Source: JAFNAG01 sp963824985 (GTDB taxonomy: Bacteria > Acidobacteriota > UBA6911). Taken from it: a DNA stretch of 64,000 nt. Below, piece by piece: positions 37,741 through 45,747 of the stretch (position 1 is the stretch's first letter; each line of letters begins with the position of its first letter). The stretch is from contig CAWGRQ010000007.1 in the NCBI GenBank assembly GCA_963824985.1, positions 1 to 64,000 on the forward strand. The letters are read 5' to 3'. The translations under genes were made by a program, and so were the position numbers. Under the pieces are notes generated by a model, which did no database searches, was not told the DNA's origin, and worked only from the letters and a program-made list of their open reading frames with translations.

Positions 37741-39501
37741 ATGTTGCGCATCCTTTTTGTGTGTACTGGAAATGCCGGGCGCAGCCAGATGGCGGCAGCA
37801 TTTGCCGGAAGGCTTGCGCCGAAGGGCGTCGAAATCACCTGCGCCAGTGACGCGCGCCACGAAATCCTCCCGGCTGCCGCCCGCGTGATGGGCCAGGTCG
37901 GTCTGGATATCAGCCCTCAGTTTACGCGCACCCTCAACGACGTCGAACTGGTGCCGTTCGACGTCGTGGTGACGCTGTGCAACCACGCCCGCGAGATCTG
38001 CCCCACGTTTCCGGGCTTACCTGCGCGGATCCACTGGCCGCTGACTGATCCCGCCAAGCAGAGTTCTGAAGAGGGCGCTCCTGTCGAGGAAGTGCTCCGC
38101 AAAATCCGTGACGAGATCAGACAGCGCGTCGAAGGCCTGTTTCAGTATGGTTTTCTCGAATCAATCCGACAGGTGCGCTTAATGCTGGGCTCGTTGCTCG
38201 ACAACCTGACCGATGGGGTACTGGCACATGATCTGGATCGTCGGATTTTCTTCTTCAACCGGGCGGCGCAGAGGATCACCGGCTACGACTATTCCGAGGT
38301 CGTAGGGCGGGACTGCCACGACGTTTTTCCAGACCGCTTCTGCGGGGGCGATTGCCCTTTCTGCAGCGACGAGCGCTGCTCGCCGCATTCAAGGCTGCGC
38401 TACCCGCGCACCTTCATCCGCAAGAGTGGGGAACGATGCGACCTGGAGATGTCGGTCGTGACCATCGACCAGCCGAATTGCGACATCCTGGGCGCGCTGG
38501 TGATCTTTCGCGACGTGACGGAAATGATCCACCTGAGCAAGCGGCTGGAACAATGTCGGGGATTCTGTGGCATCGTCGGAAGGCACGTCTCGATGCAAAA
38601 ACTGTTCGACTCCATCCGTGAGCTGGCTGACGTCAACGTTCCAATTCTGATCCAGGGAGAGAGTGGCACCGGCAAGGAGCTGGTGGCGACGGCGCTTCAC
38701 CAATTGAGCCGGCGATCCGCCGGGCCGTTTGTTCCAGTCAATTGCGGCGCCCTGCCCGAAGGCACTCTGGAAAGCGAGCTGTTTGGCCATGTCAAAGGAG
38801 CATTTACCGGCGCCATCCACGACCGTAAGGGAAGATTCTCCCTGGCCGAGGGTGGAACAATATTTCTTGACGAAGTCGGCGAAATTTCTCCTGCAATGCA
38901 GGTCAAGCTGCTGCGCGTAGTGCAGGAAAAACGATTCATCCCGGTGGGAGGGGAAACGAACATCAAGGCGGATGTGCGAGTCATCTGCGCCACCAACCGA
39001 GATCTGAAGCTCCTGACCCAGCGGGGCGCATTTCGCGAAGATCTCTATTATCGCCTCGCCGTCGTTCCGATCTGCCTGCCGACGCTGCGCGAGAAACGAA
39101 TCGACATCCCGTTACTGGCCGAGCATTTCCTTGATAGATTCGCCGGCGATACCGGCAGACGGGTGAAGAGCATTGCCCCGGAAGCGCTCGCGCTCCTGAT
39201 CAAATACGACTGGCCGGGCAATGTGAGGGAACTCGCGAACGCAATCCAGTACGGAATGATCAAATGTCACGGAGATACGCTGGACGCAGGCCACCTGCCG
39301 CCGGAGATCGCCGCCGCCTCCCGTGGAACTGCTGCGTCCAGGCCCGGCCGGCGGCCCATATTGGATGAAAGCGAAGTTGCCGATGCCTTGCGCCGTGCCG
39401 GTGGAAACCGCGCCCAAGCTGCCAGACTCCTCGATGTCAGCCGCACAACCCTGTACCGCTTTCTTGAGGTCCACCCCATGTTACAGAATACAAAGATGTA
39501 A
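37741..39501 (+). CDS. ArsC-like domain fused to PAS, sigma54 AAA+ activator and Fis-type HTH
   Basis: ATG 37741 follows CGAGGACTGGGC and begins MLRILFVCTGNAGRSQMAAA. Residues 1-135 match thioredoxin-linked arsenate reductase: Cys8 in the CX5R loop, and Cys80 and Cys87 in TLCNHAREICPTFPG with the seven-residue spacing of the family, followed by RIHWPLTDP. Next is a PAS domain with a Cys-rich GRDCHDVFPDRFCGGDCPFC. The AAA+ part has Walker A GESGTGKELV, the sigma54-contact loop KGAFTGA, and Walker B GGTIFLDEVGEI. The C-terminal helix-turn-helix is AQAARLLDVSRTTLYRFLE. It should activate a sigma54 promoter; a candidate is 220 bases downstream. The ArsC part may act as a redox or oxyanion sensor. 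Confidence 0.9.
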   Translation: MLRILFVCTGNAGRSQMAAAFAGRLAPKGVEITCASDARHEILPAAARVMGQVGLDISPQFTRTLNDVELVPFDVVVTLCNHAREICPTFPGLPARIHWPLTDPAKQSSEEGAPVEEVLRKIRDEIRQRVEGLFQYGFLESIRQVRLMLGSLLDNLTDGVLAHDLDRRIFFFNRAAQRITGYDYSEVVGRDCHDVFPDRFCGGDCPFCSDERCSPHSRLRYPRTFIRKSGERCDLEMSVVTIDQPNCDILGALVIFRDVTEMIHLSKRLEQCRGFCGIVGRHVSMQKLFDSIRELADVNVPILIQGESGTGKELVATALHQLSRRSAGPFVPVNCGALPEGTLESELFGHVKGAFTGAIHDRKGRFSLAEGGTIFLDEVGEISPAMQVKLLRVVQEKRFIPVGGETNIKADVRVICATNRDLKLLTQRGAFREDLYYRLAVVPICLPTLREKRIDIPLLAEHFLDRFAGDTGRRVKSIAPEALALLIKYDWPGNVRELANAIQYGMIKCHGDTLDAGHLPPEIAAASRGTAASRPGRRPILDESEVADALRRAGGNRAQAARLLDVSRTTLYRFLEVHPMLQNTKM

Positions 39502-39503
39502 CA
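39479..39503. promoter_or_regulatory. TGTTACA-N11-TGTAACA inverted repeat, candidate activator site
   Basis: A perfect inverted repeat spans the stop codon of the activator gene. Two more TGTAACA copies lie at 39612-39618 and 39678-39684, all upstream of the sigma54-type promoter at 39717. The number, spacing and position suit an enhancer bound by the sigma54 activator encoded just upstream. Confidence 0.5.
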
Positions 39504-39716
39504 ATTCCAAAACTGTACAGACGATGAATCGTATCTCGGTCTTCAATTATCTGTATCTACTTGTGTTATCGTGTGCAATCCACTGATCGGCGGCGCTCCC
39601 GGCAGGAAATGTGTAACAAAGCCACAGGGCACTCCTGCTGTCCTCCCTTGGTTAGATCTCGACCGATCTTATTCAATTGTAACAGGTTGTGGGCTTACTT
39701 GCCTGGGCTGGCGCTT

Positions 39717-39732
39717 TGGCATGGTTCGTGCA
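39717..39732 (+). promoter_or_regulatory. Sigma54-type (-24/-12) promoter
   Basis: TGGCATGGTTCGTGCA matches the consensus TGGCAYGN4TTGCW with one mismatch (G for the first T of TTGC). The GG and GC pairs have the required spacing. It lies 39 bases upstream of the GTG start at 39771 and downstream of the TGTAACA sites. Confidence 0.55.
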
Positions 39733-39770
39733 CTACTGTCCGGGTAGTCTGAACCGAACCGGAGACAAAA

Positions 39771-39995
39771 GTGGCAAGGCCCTGCAATCAAAACATCATC
39801 AAGGTCCTCAGATTGTCGCGAGACATGATGCTGTTGGCCGATAGGGGCGACGAAACGCGCCGGGACATAAGCTGCGGCGTGCTTTACGGGACCCTGCGCG
39901 ACACGGCATACAAACTTCGTCACCTTGCCGAGCACGAAGTGCGGCTCCATAAGGAGACCGGTCTCTGGGATATCGAGGAGAGCGACCTTGGCTGA
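39771..39995 (+). CDS. Small conserved protein of 74 residues
   Basis: The GTG at 39771 follows CGGAGACAAA. The product is a small, helical, charged protein (KVLRLSRDMMLLADRGDETR, CGVLYGTLRDTAYKLRHLAE). I recognise it as resembling short hypothetical proteins common in anaerobic sulfur bacteria, but know no function. It is the first gene after the sigma54-type promoter and its last bases overlap a possible TTG start of the macrodomain gene, so the two are probably coupled. Confidence 0.6.
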   Translation: MARPCNQNIIKVLRLSRDMMLLADRGDETRRDISCGVLYGTLRDTAYKLRHLAEHEVRLHKETGLWDIEESDLG

Positions 39996-40557
39996 GACGG
40001 AGATGGTGCCGGCAACCAGTGAGTGCATGACATGCGACAAGAGTGTGCTGCGACTCGTCAGAGCCGACATCACGACCCTTGAGGTCGAGGCTATTGTGTT
40101 CTACGCCCGCCCGGACCTGGCTCTGGGTTCCGGATTCGGCAATGCCATCGCTCGTCGTGGCGGTCCCTCAATTAAAAAAGAACTGGATCAGATCGGGGGG
40201 ATTGAGCTGACCGATGCGGTGGTCACTTCGGCGGGCAATATGAAGGCGAAACACATCGTTCACGCCGCCGGTCCCGGCTTCCAGGAGGCAAACCTGGAAG
40301 AGAAACTGCGCTCCACGATCGTCAACGCGCTGAAACGAGCCGAGGAGAAGGGCATCCGGCAGATCGCGCTGCCGCCGATGGGGACAGGCTTCTATGGGGT
40401 TTCACTCTCCGTCTGCTCGGAAGTCATGGTCAGCACAATCCGGGATTATCTCTCGAACAACACCGGGTTCCGGGAGGTAATCATCTGCGCCAACGACATG
40501 CGGGAGTACAAGCCGTTCGAGGCCAGGCTGGCGTCGCTGAGCCAGGCGTCCCCATAA
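39988..40557 (+). CDS. Macrodomain (ADP-ribose-binding / Appr-1-p processing) protein
   Basis: Macrodomains bind or hydrolyse ADP-ribose derivatives. The core is visible as LRLVRADITTLEVEAIVFYA, then GFGNAIARRGGPSIKKEL, AVVTSAGNMKAKHIVHAAGP, LPPMGTGFYGVSLSVCSEVM and VIICANDMREYKPFEARL. The canonical NAAN is replaced by FYAR, so catalytic activity is uncertain. The TTG at 39988 has GAGGAG six bases upstream and is the likely start, overlapping the previous gene by eight bases; an in-frame ATG at 40003 is the alternative. It appears to be the second gene of the operon behind the sigma54-type promoter. Confidence 0.82.
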   Translation: MAETEMVPATSECMTCDKSVLRLVRADITTLEVEAIVFYARPDLALGSGFGNAIARRGGPSIKKELDQIGGIELTDAVVTSAGNMKAKHIVHAAGPGFQEANLEEKLRSTIVNALKRAEEKGIRQIALPPMGTGFYGVSLSVCSEVMVSTIRDYLSNNTGFREVIICANDMREYKPFEARLASLSQASP

Positions 40558-40593
40558 CGGCGTGGCCCGGTTTCTCTAGGTACGGGATCAATC

Positions 40594-41265
40594 ATGAGTG
40601 AGCTGCTTCATTTCTCTGAGCACAGGCTGCAGGAAGTCGCGCTGCTGATCATGGGCTGCGTATACACGCTCCGCATCGCATGGCTGCTCCGCTTCAAGGC
40701 TGGACGCGATCGGCAGGCGCCCACCGGCCCGGGAGACACCTCCAAGGCCAAAGGCATCCTTTACTCCTGGCTGAATGTCGCCATGCCCTGGACCATGGAG
40801 AGCACGCGCACGAACTTCTTTCTGTATAGCCAGTTTGTCGTTTTCCACCTGGGAGTGGTGGCGGCCATTGCGCTCTCCTTCATCATTCCGTACGCCCCTC
40901 AATGGCTCGGATCGCCGTTTGTGACGCTCATGCTGCAGACCGTCATCGGACTGGCGTTCCTCGTGTCCTGGTTGCGCATCTGGCGGCGCCTGTCCCGGAA
41001 GATCATGAGGGCCATAAGCACTCCGGATGATTACTTTTCGCTCGTGCTTCTGACCGTGTGGTTCTATTTCGCCTTTCTGTCGGCGCCGAACCGCACGGAT
41101 CAAGGGGAGACAGCTCTGCTGACATTTTTCTTCCTGACCGCATTCTTTCTGATCTATGTGCCGTTCAGCAAGATTTCCCATTACCTGTACTATCCGTTCA
41201 CGCGCTTTTATTTGGGACGTACGCTGACGCATCGGGGAGTGTATCCGATTCGAAGGGGGCCTTAG
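40594..41265 (+). CDS. Cytochrome-b-like membrane subunit (NarI/DsrM-like)
   Basis: This is a membrane protein of 223 residues with about five spans: LQEVALLIMGCVYTLRIAWL, FVVFHLGVVAAIALSFIIPY, FVTLMLQTVIGLAFLVSWL, YFSLVLLTVWFYFAFLS and ALLTFFFLTAFFLIYVPFSK. The His residues in FVVFHLGV and KISHYLYYPFTRFYLGR are placed as in the b-haem-binding gamma subunits of nitrate-reductase/Dsr/Hdr complexes. It lies 94 bases before the HdrD-receiver gene and probably forms a membrane complex with it, oxidising or reducing quinone. It is shorter than the 26.9-27.9 kb homologue. Confidence 0.75.
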   Translation: MSELLHFSEHRLQEVALLIMGCVYTLRIAWLLRFKAGRDRQAPTGPGDTSKAKGILYSWLNVAMPWTMESTRTNFFLYSQFVVFHLGVVAAIALSFIIPYAPQWLGSPFVTLMLQTVIGLAFLVSWLRIWRRLSRKIMRAISTPDDYFSLVLLTVWFYFAFLSAPNRTDQGETALLTFFFLTAFFLIYVPFSKISHYLYYPFTRFYLGRTLTHRGVYPIRRGP

Positions 41266-41359
41266 GGCCGGCCTGTCATGGGCCAGACTCTGTCCGGCGG
41301 CCCGACGGGCTCGTGTGCCGCGGATCATCGACACCACGTGATTTGCAGGGGAGAGTTCC

Positions 41360-43120
41360 GTGTTTAACAATCATCAGGTCAGATCCTACAAAGCCGGCAA
41401 GGTTCTTGAGCGCATGTCAAAGAAACTCAACCGCCAGGTTGTTGGTTCGCTGGCGGCCTGTGTTCACTGCGGCTTGTGCACGGATGCATGCCATTATGTG
41501 CTGACCAATCCGGACGACCCGACTTACGCGCCTGCCTACAAGGCGGACCGCATCCGCAAGATATTCAAGAGGCACTTCGACTGGACCGGCCGCGTCATTC
41601 CCTGGTGGGTGGGCGCAGCGAGCCTATATACGGATGAGGATCTCGAGGAGCTGAAGGACATCGCATTCGGCAAGTGCACCAACTGCCGCAGGTGTTCGAT
41701 CAACTGTCCGATGGGCGTCGATTTCGCGACCGTAAATCGGATGACGCGCGGGCTGCTCGTCTCGGTCGGGGTCATGCCCGAGGGTGTCGCCGTTGTCAGC
41801 AAGGACCAGTGGGAGATCGGCAACCAGATGGGAGTCCTGAAGGAGGAGTATCTCGACACTCTCGAATGGATGTCAGAGGAACTGAGCGGTGAGCTTGACG
41901 ATCCCGATGCCGTTATCCCGGTGGATAAGATGGACGCCGATGTCGTTTACTCCATCAATCCTCGAGAGGTGAAGTACGACCCCCGTACGATTGCCGATGC
42001 GGCCAAGATATTCCACTTCGCCGGTGAAAACTGGACCATGCCCAGTGAAGGATGGGACATGACGAACTTCGGGCTCTTTTCCGGAGACGACGAGCTCGGC
42101 GGAGCGGTGGCGCGGCGTCTTTACGAGAAGGTGGTCGAGTTGCGGGGCGGGAAGCTGGTCATCTCCGAATGCGGCCACGGATACCGTTCGACCCGGTGCG
42201 AGGGCCCCAACTGGGCGGGGATGGATATTCCTTTTGAAATGGAAAGCTCCGTGATCACGATGCTGCGCTATATCAAGGAGGGAAGGATCAAGGTCGACAA
42301 GTCGCGAAACAAGATCCCGGTCACATTCCACGATTCCTGCAACAACGCCCGCAGCTGCGGCCTGTTTGAAGAACCGCGCGAGCTGCTGAACCTGGTGGTT
42401 AGTGATTTTCGCGAGATGGTTCCCAATCGATCGGAGAACTACTGCTGTACCGGCGGCGGAGGCGCGATGTCGATGTCGGAGTATACGCCGAGGCGCCTGA
42501 AGTCCGCGCGCGTCAAGGCTGAGCAACTGACGGCGACCGGTGCGAAGGTGGTCGTGACCTCGTGCCACAACTGTGTTGACGGCCTGACTGATTGCATCCG
42601 CCATTATAAGCTCAGCATGGATGTAACCCAGTTGGTCAACCTGGTGGCGAACGCGCTCGTCGTTCCCGTCCGTGTGGCGGTTCCCGAGATGGCCGAGGCG
42701 GCGCCGCAGAAGCCCGAGGAGCCTCGCAGCCTCGCCGGGCGAAAGATCCTGGTGGTGGACGATGAGCCCGATGTCCTGGTGTTTTACGCCGCGGTGCTGC
42801 AAGATAACGGCGCGACGGTTTTCGAGGCTTCCGACGGCGACATGGCTCTTGATCTCGCCCGCCAAGAGCGACCCGATCTGATCACCCTCGACCTCTCCAT
42901 GCCGGGTACGGACGGAGGCAAGGTATTCGAGACTCTGCGCAATGATCCGGAAATCGCCCAAATCAAGGTCTGCATCATCACCGGCAGGCCCGAGTTGCGC
43001 CGCTTGATCTATGACCGCCCCGTGCTGCCGCCGGAAGGGTATCTGGACAAGCCCGTCGACGAGGAGACTCTGTTGCGGAACGTTCGTAAGATTCTGGAGG
43101 TGAAGGAGGTCGGTCTCTGA
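41360..43120 (+). CDS. HdrD/DsrK-like iron-sulfur protein fused to a receiver domain
   Basis: This is a 586-residue fusion starting at GTG 41360. Residues 34-44 (CVHCGLCTDAC) and 106-116 (CTNCRRCSINC) bind two 4Fe-4S clusters. Two CCG domains follow: FHDSCNNARSCGLFEEPREL with ENYCCTGGGGAMSM, and VVTSCHNCVDGLTDC. These are the features of the heterodisulfide-reductase catalytic subunit. Residues about 455-586 are a CheY-type receiver: ILVVDDEPDVL, acceptor Asp511 in LITLDLSMPGTDGG, CIITGRPE and Lys in GYLDKPVDEETLL. The cytochrome-b gene before it and the PAS kinase and receiver after it suggest a redox complex whose state or activity is linked to phosphorylation. I know of no characterised protein with this architecture. 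Confidence 0.9.
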   Translation: MFNNHQVRSYKAGKVLERMSKKLNRQVVGSLAACVHCGLCTDACHYVLTNPDDPTYAPAYKADRIRKIFKRHFDWTGRVIPWWVGAASLYTDEDLEELKDIAFGKCTNCRRCSINCPMGVDFATVNRMTRGLLVSVGVMPEGVAVVSKDQWEIGNQMGVLKEEYLDTLEWMSEELSGELDDPDAVIPVDKMDADVVYSINPREVKYDPRTIADAAKIFHFAGENWTMPSEGWDMTNFGLFSGDDELGGAVARRLYEKVVELRGGKLVISECGHGYRSTRCEGPNWAGMDIPFEMESSVITMLRYIKEGRIKVDKSRNKIPVTFHDSCNNARSCGLFEEPRELLNLVVSDFREMVPNRSENYCCTGGGGAMSMSEYTPRRLKSARVKAEQLTATGAKVVVTSCHNCVDGLTDCIRHYKLSMDVTQLVNLVANALVVPVRVAVPEMAEAAPQKPEEPRSLAGRKILVVDDEPDVLVFYAAVLQDNGATVFEASDGDMALDLARQERPDLITLDLSMPGTDGGKVFETLRNDPEIAQIKVCIITGRPELRRLIYDRPVLPPEGYLDKPVDEETLLRNVRKILEVKEVGL

Positions 43121-43171
43121 TTCGGCTGCGGCGCGAGCAGTGTCTGCGGGTTTCAAACCCAGCGCGTCCCG

Positions 43172-43198
43172 TTGCCGGCCGGGAAACTCGGCCGGCAA
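43172..43198 (+). other. GC-rich hairpin between coding regions
   Basis: TTGCCGGCCG and CGGCCGGCAA form a perfect ten-pair stem around a seven-base loop, 27 bases before the next ATG. There is no T-run, so it is not a standard terminator. It may stabilise the message or tune expression inside the operon. Confidence 0.4.
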
Positions 43199-43225
43199 TC
43201 GCTGCTGTCAACAGGGGAGGCTGAG

Positions 43226-44632
43226 ATGGAGCTTCCATATCAGCAATACTTCGATGCGATGCCCTGCTATCTGACGGTGCAGGATCGCAACTTTCGCGTA
43301 ATCACGGCCAATGCGCGTTTCCGAGAGGCTTTTGGAGACTATCGCGGACGCTATTGCTATCAGGTTTACAAGCACCGGCCGGAGAAGTGCGAAGAGTGCC
43401 CGGTCGAGATCACGTTTCGCGACGGCCGGAGCCATAGCAGCGAGGAGAGGGTAAAGTGCCTTGACCGGACCGAGGTCTCGGTCATCGTCTACACCGAACC
43501 AATCCGCGACGGGCGCGGCGAGATTATAGCTGTAATGGAGCTGTCCACTGACATCACCGACATCAAGAGACTCCAAAATCAGCTGCGTGACAGCCAGGCG
43601 CGCTATCACAATCTGTTTGAAAGGGTGCCCTGCTACATCTCGATCCAGGACCGAGACCTGAACATCGTCGATGCCAACCGCCTGCACCGCGAGAGTTTCG
43701 GCACCTTCCTCGGCTGTAAATGCTACGAGATTTACAAGCACCGGAGCGAAGAGTGCTATCCCTGCATCGTACGGCAGACTTTCCTCGACGGGGAGGTGCA
43801 TGTTCATGAAGAGGTGGTCACGTCGCAGGACGGCAAGGCAGTGAATGTTCTGGTTCACACCTCGCCGATCGTCGGCGCCTCGGGGGAGATCGAGAACGTC
43901 ATCGAGATGAGCGCCGATATTACCCAGATCCGCGAACTGCAATCGCAGCTGGCATCCATAGGCCTGCTGATCGGTTCAATCTCGCACGGCATTAAAGGAC
44001 TGCTCAACGGACTGAACGGGGGCATCTATCTGGTCAATAACGGTCTGGCGACCAACAACCGTGCACGGCTGGCTCAAGGATGGGAGATCGTGCAGCGCAA
44101 CGTCGGCCGCATCCGCGGCATGGTTCTCGACATCCTCTATTACGCGAAAGACCGCGAACCCGAGTGGAAGCCGCTCTCCGCTCCGGCGATCATCAATGAG
44201 GTCTATGAGCAGATGCGAGACAAGGCGCGCGAGCTGGGAATTGACTTGAGGAAAGAAGTGGATCCTCTGACAGGGGAGTTCGAGGCGGACGAGAAAGCGC
44301 TCCGGGCGTTGCTTGTAAACCTGAGCGAAAACTCTCTGGACGCCTGTCGCATCGACAAAAAGAAAGAAAAGCATGCCATAACACTCCGGCTCACGCGAAA
44401 CGGCGGCAGCGTGCAATTTGAGGTCGAAGACAACGGCATTGGAATGGAGCGGGAGACTCAGGAGAAGGCGTTCAGCCTCTTCTTCTCCTCGAAAGGAAAC
44501 GAGGGCACCGGCCTGGGGCTGTTCGTGGCCAACAAGATCGCTGCGGCGCATGGCGGCAAGATCCAGGTTGAGTCGAGAATTGACGAGGGCACTCGGTTCA
44601 TAGTTACAATTCCAAAAACCAGAGCCACATGA
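43226..44632 (+). CDS. Cytoplasmic PAS-PAS histidine kinase with Cys-rich PAS domains
   Basis: ATG 43226 follows CAGGGGAGG; a longer frame from 43172 lies over a hairpin and is not supported. Two PAS domains (about 5-115 and 128-245) each carry C-X10-C-X2-C: Cys44, 55, 58 in CYQVYKHRPEKCEECP and Cys166, 177, 180 in CYEIYKHRSEECYPC. Such triads could bind a metal or iron-sulfur centre or form disulfides. The H-box is unusual, LIGSISHGIKGLLNGLNGG, and the ATPase domain has NLSENSLDACRID, EVEDNGIGME and KGNEGTGLGLFVANKIAA. There are no membrane segments. The next gene is a receiver similar to the receiver on the HdrD fusion, so this kinase may serve both. Confidence 0.88.
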   Translation: MELPYQQYFDAMPCYLTVQDRNFRVITANARFREAFGDYRGRYCYQVYKHRPEKCEECPVEITFRDGRSHSSEERVKCLDRTEVSVIVYTEPIRDGRGEIIAVMELSTDITDIKRLQNQLRDSQARYHNLFERVPCYISIQDRDLNIVDANRLHRESFGTFLGCKCYEIYKHRSEECYPCIVRQTFLDGEVHVHEEVVTSQDGKAVNVLVHTSPIVGASGEIENVIEMSADITQIRELQSQLASIGLLIGSISHGIKGLLNGLNGGIYLVNNGLATNNRARLAQGWEIVQRNVGRIRGMVLDILYYAKDREPEWKPLSAPAIINEVYEQMRDKARELGIDLRKEVDPLTGEFEADEKALRALLVNLSENSLDACRIDKKKEKHAITLRLTRNGGSVQFEVEDNGIGMERETQEKAFSLFFSSKGNEGTGLGLFVANKIAAAHGGKIQVESRIDEGTRFIVTIPKTRAT

Positions 44633-44686
44633 CGGAGGATGAGTTCCACCGGCATGACTTGTCCTTGGTAAAAGGGAGAGAGCGCA

Positions 44687-45070
44687 ATGACCGAAAAGAA
44701 GACCATCCTTATCATTGATGATGAGCCAGACACGCTGACTTATTTCTCCAGCCTTCTGGAGGACCACGGCTATGCGACCCTAACCGCCGAGAATGGGGAC
44801 GAAGCGATAGCTCGGGTTGAAGCGGCCCCTCCCGACCTGATCACGCTCGATATCTCGATGCCACAGACATCGGGCGTGCGCTGTTACCGTGAGCTGCGTG
44901 AAAATGAGAAATGGCGATCGATCCCGGTCATCATGATCACCGGGATTTCGGAGGACTTCCGCACCTTCATTTCTTCGCGCAGGCACGTGCCGCCGCCCGA
45001 TGGCTATATCAGCAAGCCGGTCGATGAAGCGGAACTGCTCGGCCTCGTTGGCAAGCTCCTTGCTTCGTAA
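44687..45070 (+). CDS. Single-domain response regulator, paralogue of the HdrD-fused receiver
   Basis: This receiver has 127 residues: ILIIDDEPDTLTYF, acceptor Asp in LITLDISMPQTSG, IMITGISEDFRTF and Lys in GYISKPVDEAELL. It shares with the HdrD-fused receiver an extended loop before the Lys strand (SRRHVPPPDGYISKPVDE against DRPVLPPEGYLDKPVDE), which ordinary receivers lack. It follows the PAS kinase gene by 54 bases and is its likely partner. There is no output domain. It is the last gene of this plus-strand run and converges with the minus-strand receiver at 45.1 kb. Confidence 0.88.
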   Translation: MTEKKTILIIDDEPDTLTYFSSLLEDHGYATLTAENGDEAIARVEAAPPDLITLDISMPQTSGVRCYRELRENEKWRSIPVIMITGISEDFRTFISSRRHVPPPDGYISKPVDEAELLGLVGKLLAS

Positions 45071-45141
45071 GGCGTGCCCACGGCGGAATCCCGATCGGTC
45101 GGCGAATGAAGCCCTGGCATTCATGCGGAGCGCCTTTGTTC

Positions 45142-45516
45142 TCACTGTAAAAGGCCAAGAGCTTTCACCACCAGGTCCCTGATCAGGGAAAGCTTGAACG
45201 GCTTGGCGATGAAGTCGTATGCGCCCATTTTCAGGGCCTCCTTGGCCTTTTCGACCGTGGCGAATCCTGTGATGATGATCACCTTGGTTTCCGGGGACAC
45301 CCTCTGAACCCATTTCAAAATTTCGATGCCATCCAACTCCCGCATCTTGAGGTCGGTGATCAGAATTTGAAACTGCTTTTCTGCGATACGCTGAATGGCC
45401 GCGTTGGGATCCGTGAACGTCTCGATGTCCAGATCGACCTTTTCCAGAGTAGAGCGCAACCTATGGCAGACGATGGGCTCGTCATCCAGGATCATAACAC
45501 TGGCGCTTTTGCTCAC
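45142..45516 (-). CDS. Single-domain response regulator
   Basis: This receiver is of NtrC-receiver type: VMILDDEPIVCHRL, acceptor Asp in ILITDLKMRELDGIEIL, IIITGFATVEKAKEAL and Lys in FIAKPFKLSLIRDL. GTG 45516 has a strong GGAGG seven bases upstream; an ATG 27 bases earlier (45543) is the alternative. It lies about 230 bases downstream of PEP-synthase-like copy 3 on the same strand, mirroring the pairing of receivers with the other copies, and is closely similar to the receiver at 54.6 kb next to copy 4. No kinase is adjacent. Output domain absent. Confidence 0.85.
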   Translation of the reverse strand: MSKSASVMILDDEPIVCHRLRSTLEKVDLDIETFTDPNAAIQRIAEKQFQILITDLKMRELDGIEILKWVQRVSPETKVIIITGFATVEKAKEALKMGAYDFIAKPFKLSLIRDLVVKALGLLQ

Positions 45517-45747
45517 AGTTTCCTCCGCTGCTGTCGCAAACATTGAGCCGTCGGGATGAAGCCTCAGTCGCTCGCCCGTCCGGAGAGGGGCAAGCCGAAC
45601 CTTCCTTCGCGCTTTCCGGTCCCGTGTTCCAGCGATGAAACCGCAGATCATGTGCCACGCGCAACTGCGGGGCTGAGAGAATCAGCTTTCGTTGGGATCC
45701 AACCCTGCGTGAACTTACCAGAATCACGGCTCCGGGAAATGCATCTT

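Noticed and set aside
43172..43225. Extended N-terminus of the PAS-PAS kinase from 43172
   Set aside because: It lies over a perfect ten-pair hairpin, while ATG 43226 has a strong AGGGGAGG site and begins the PAS domain.
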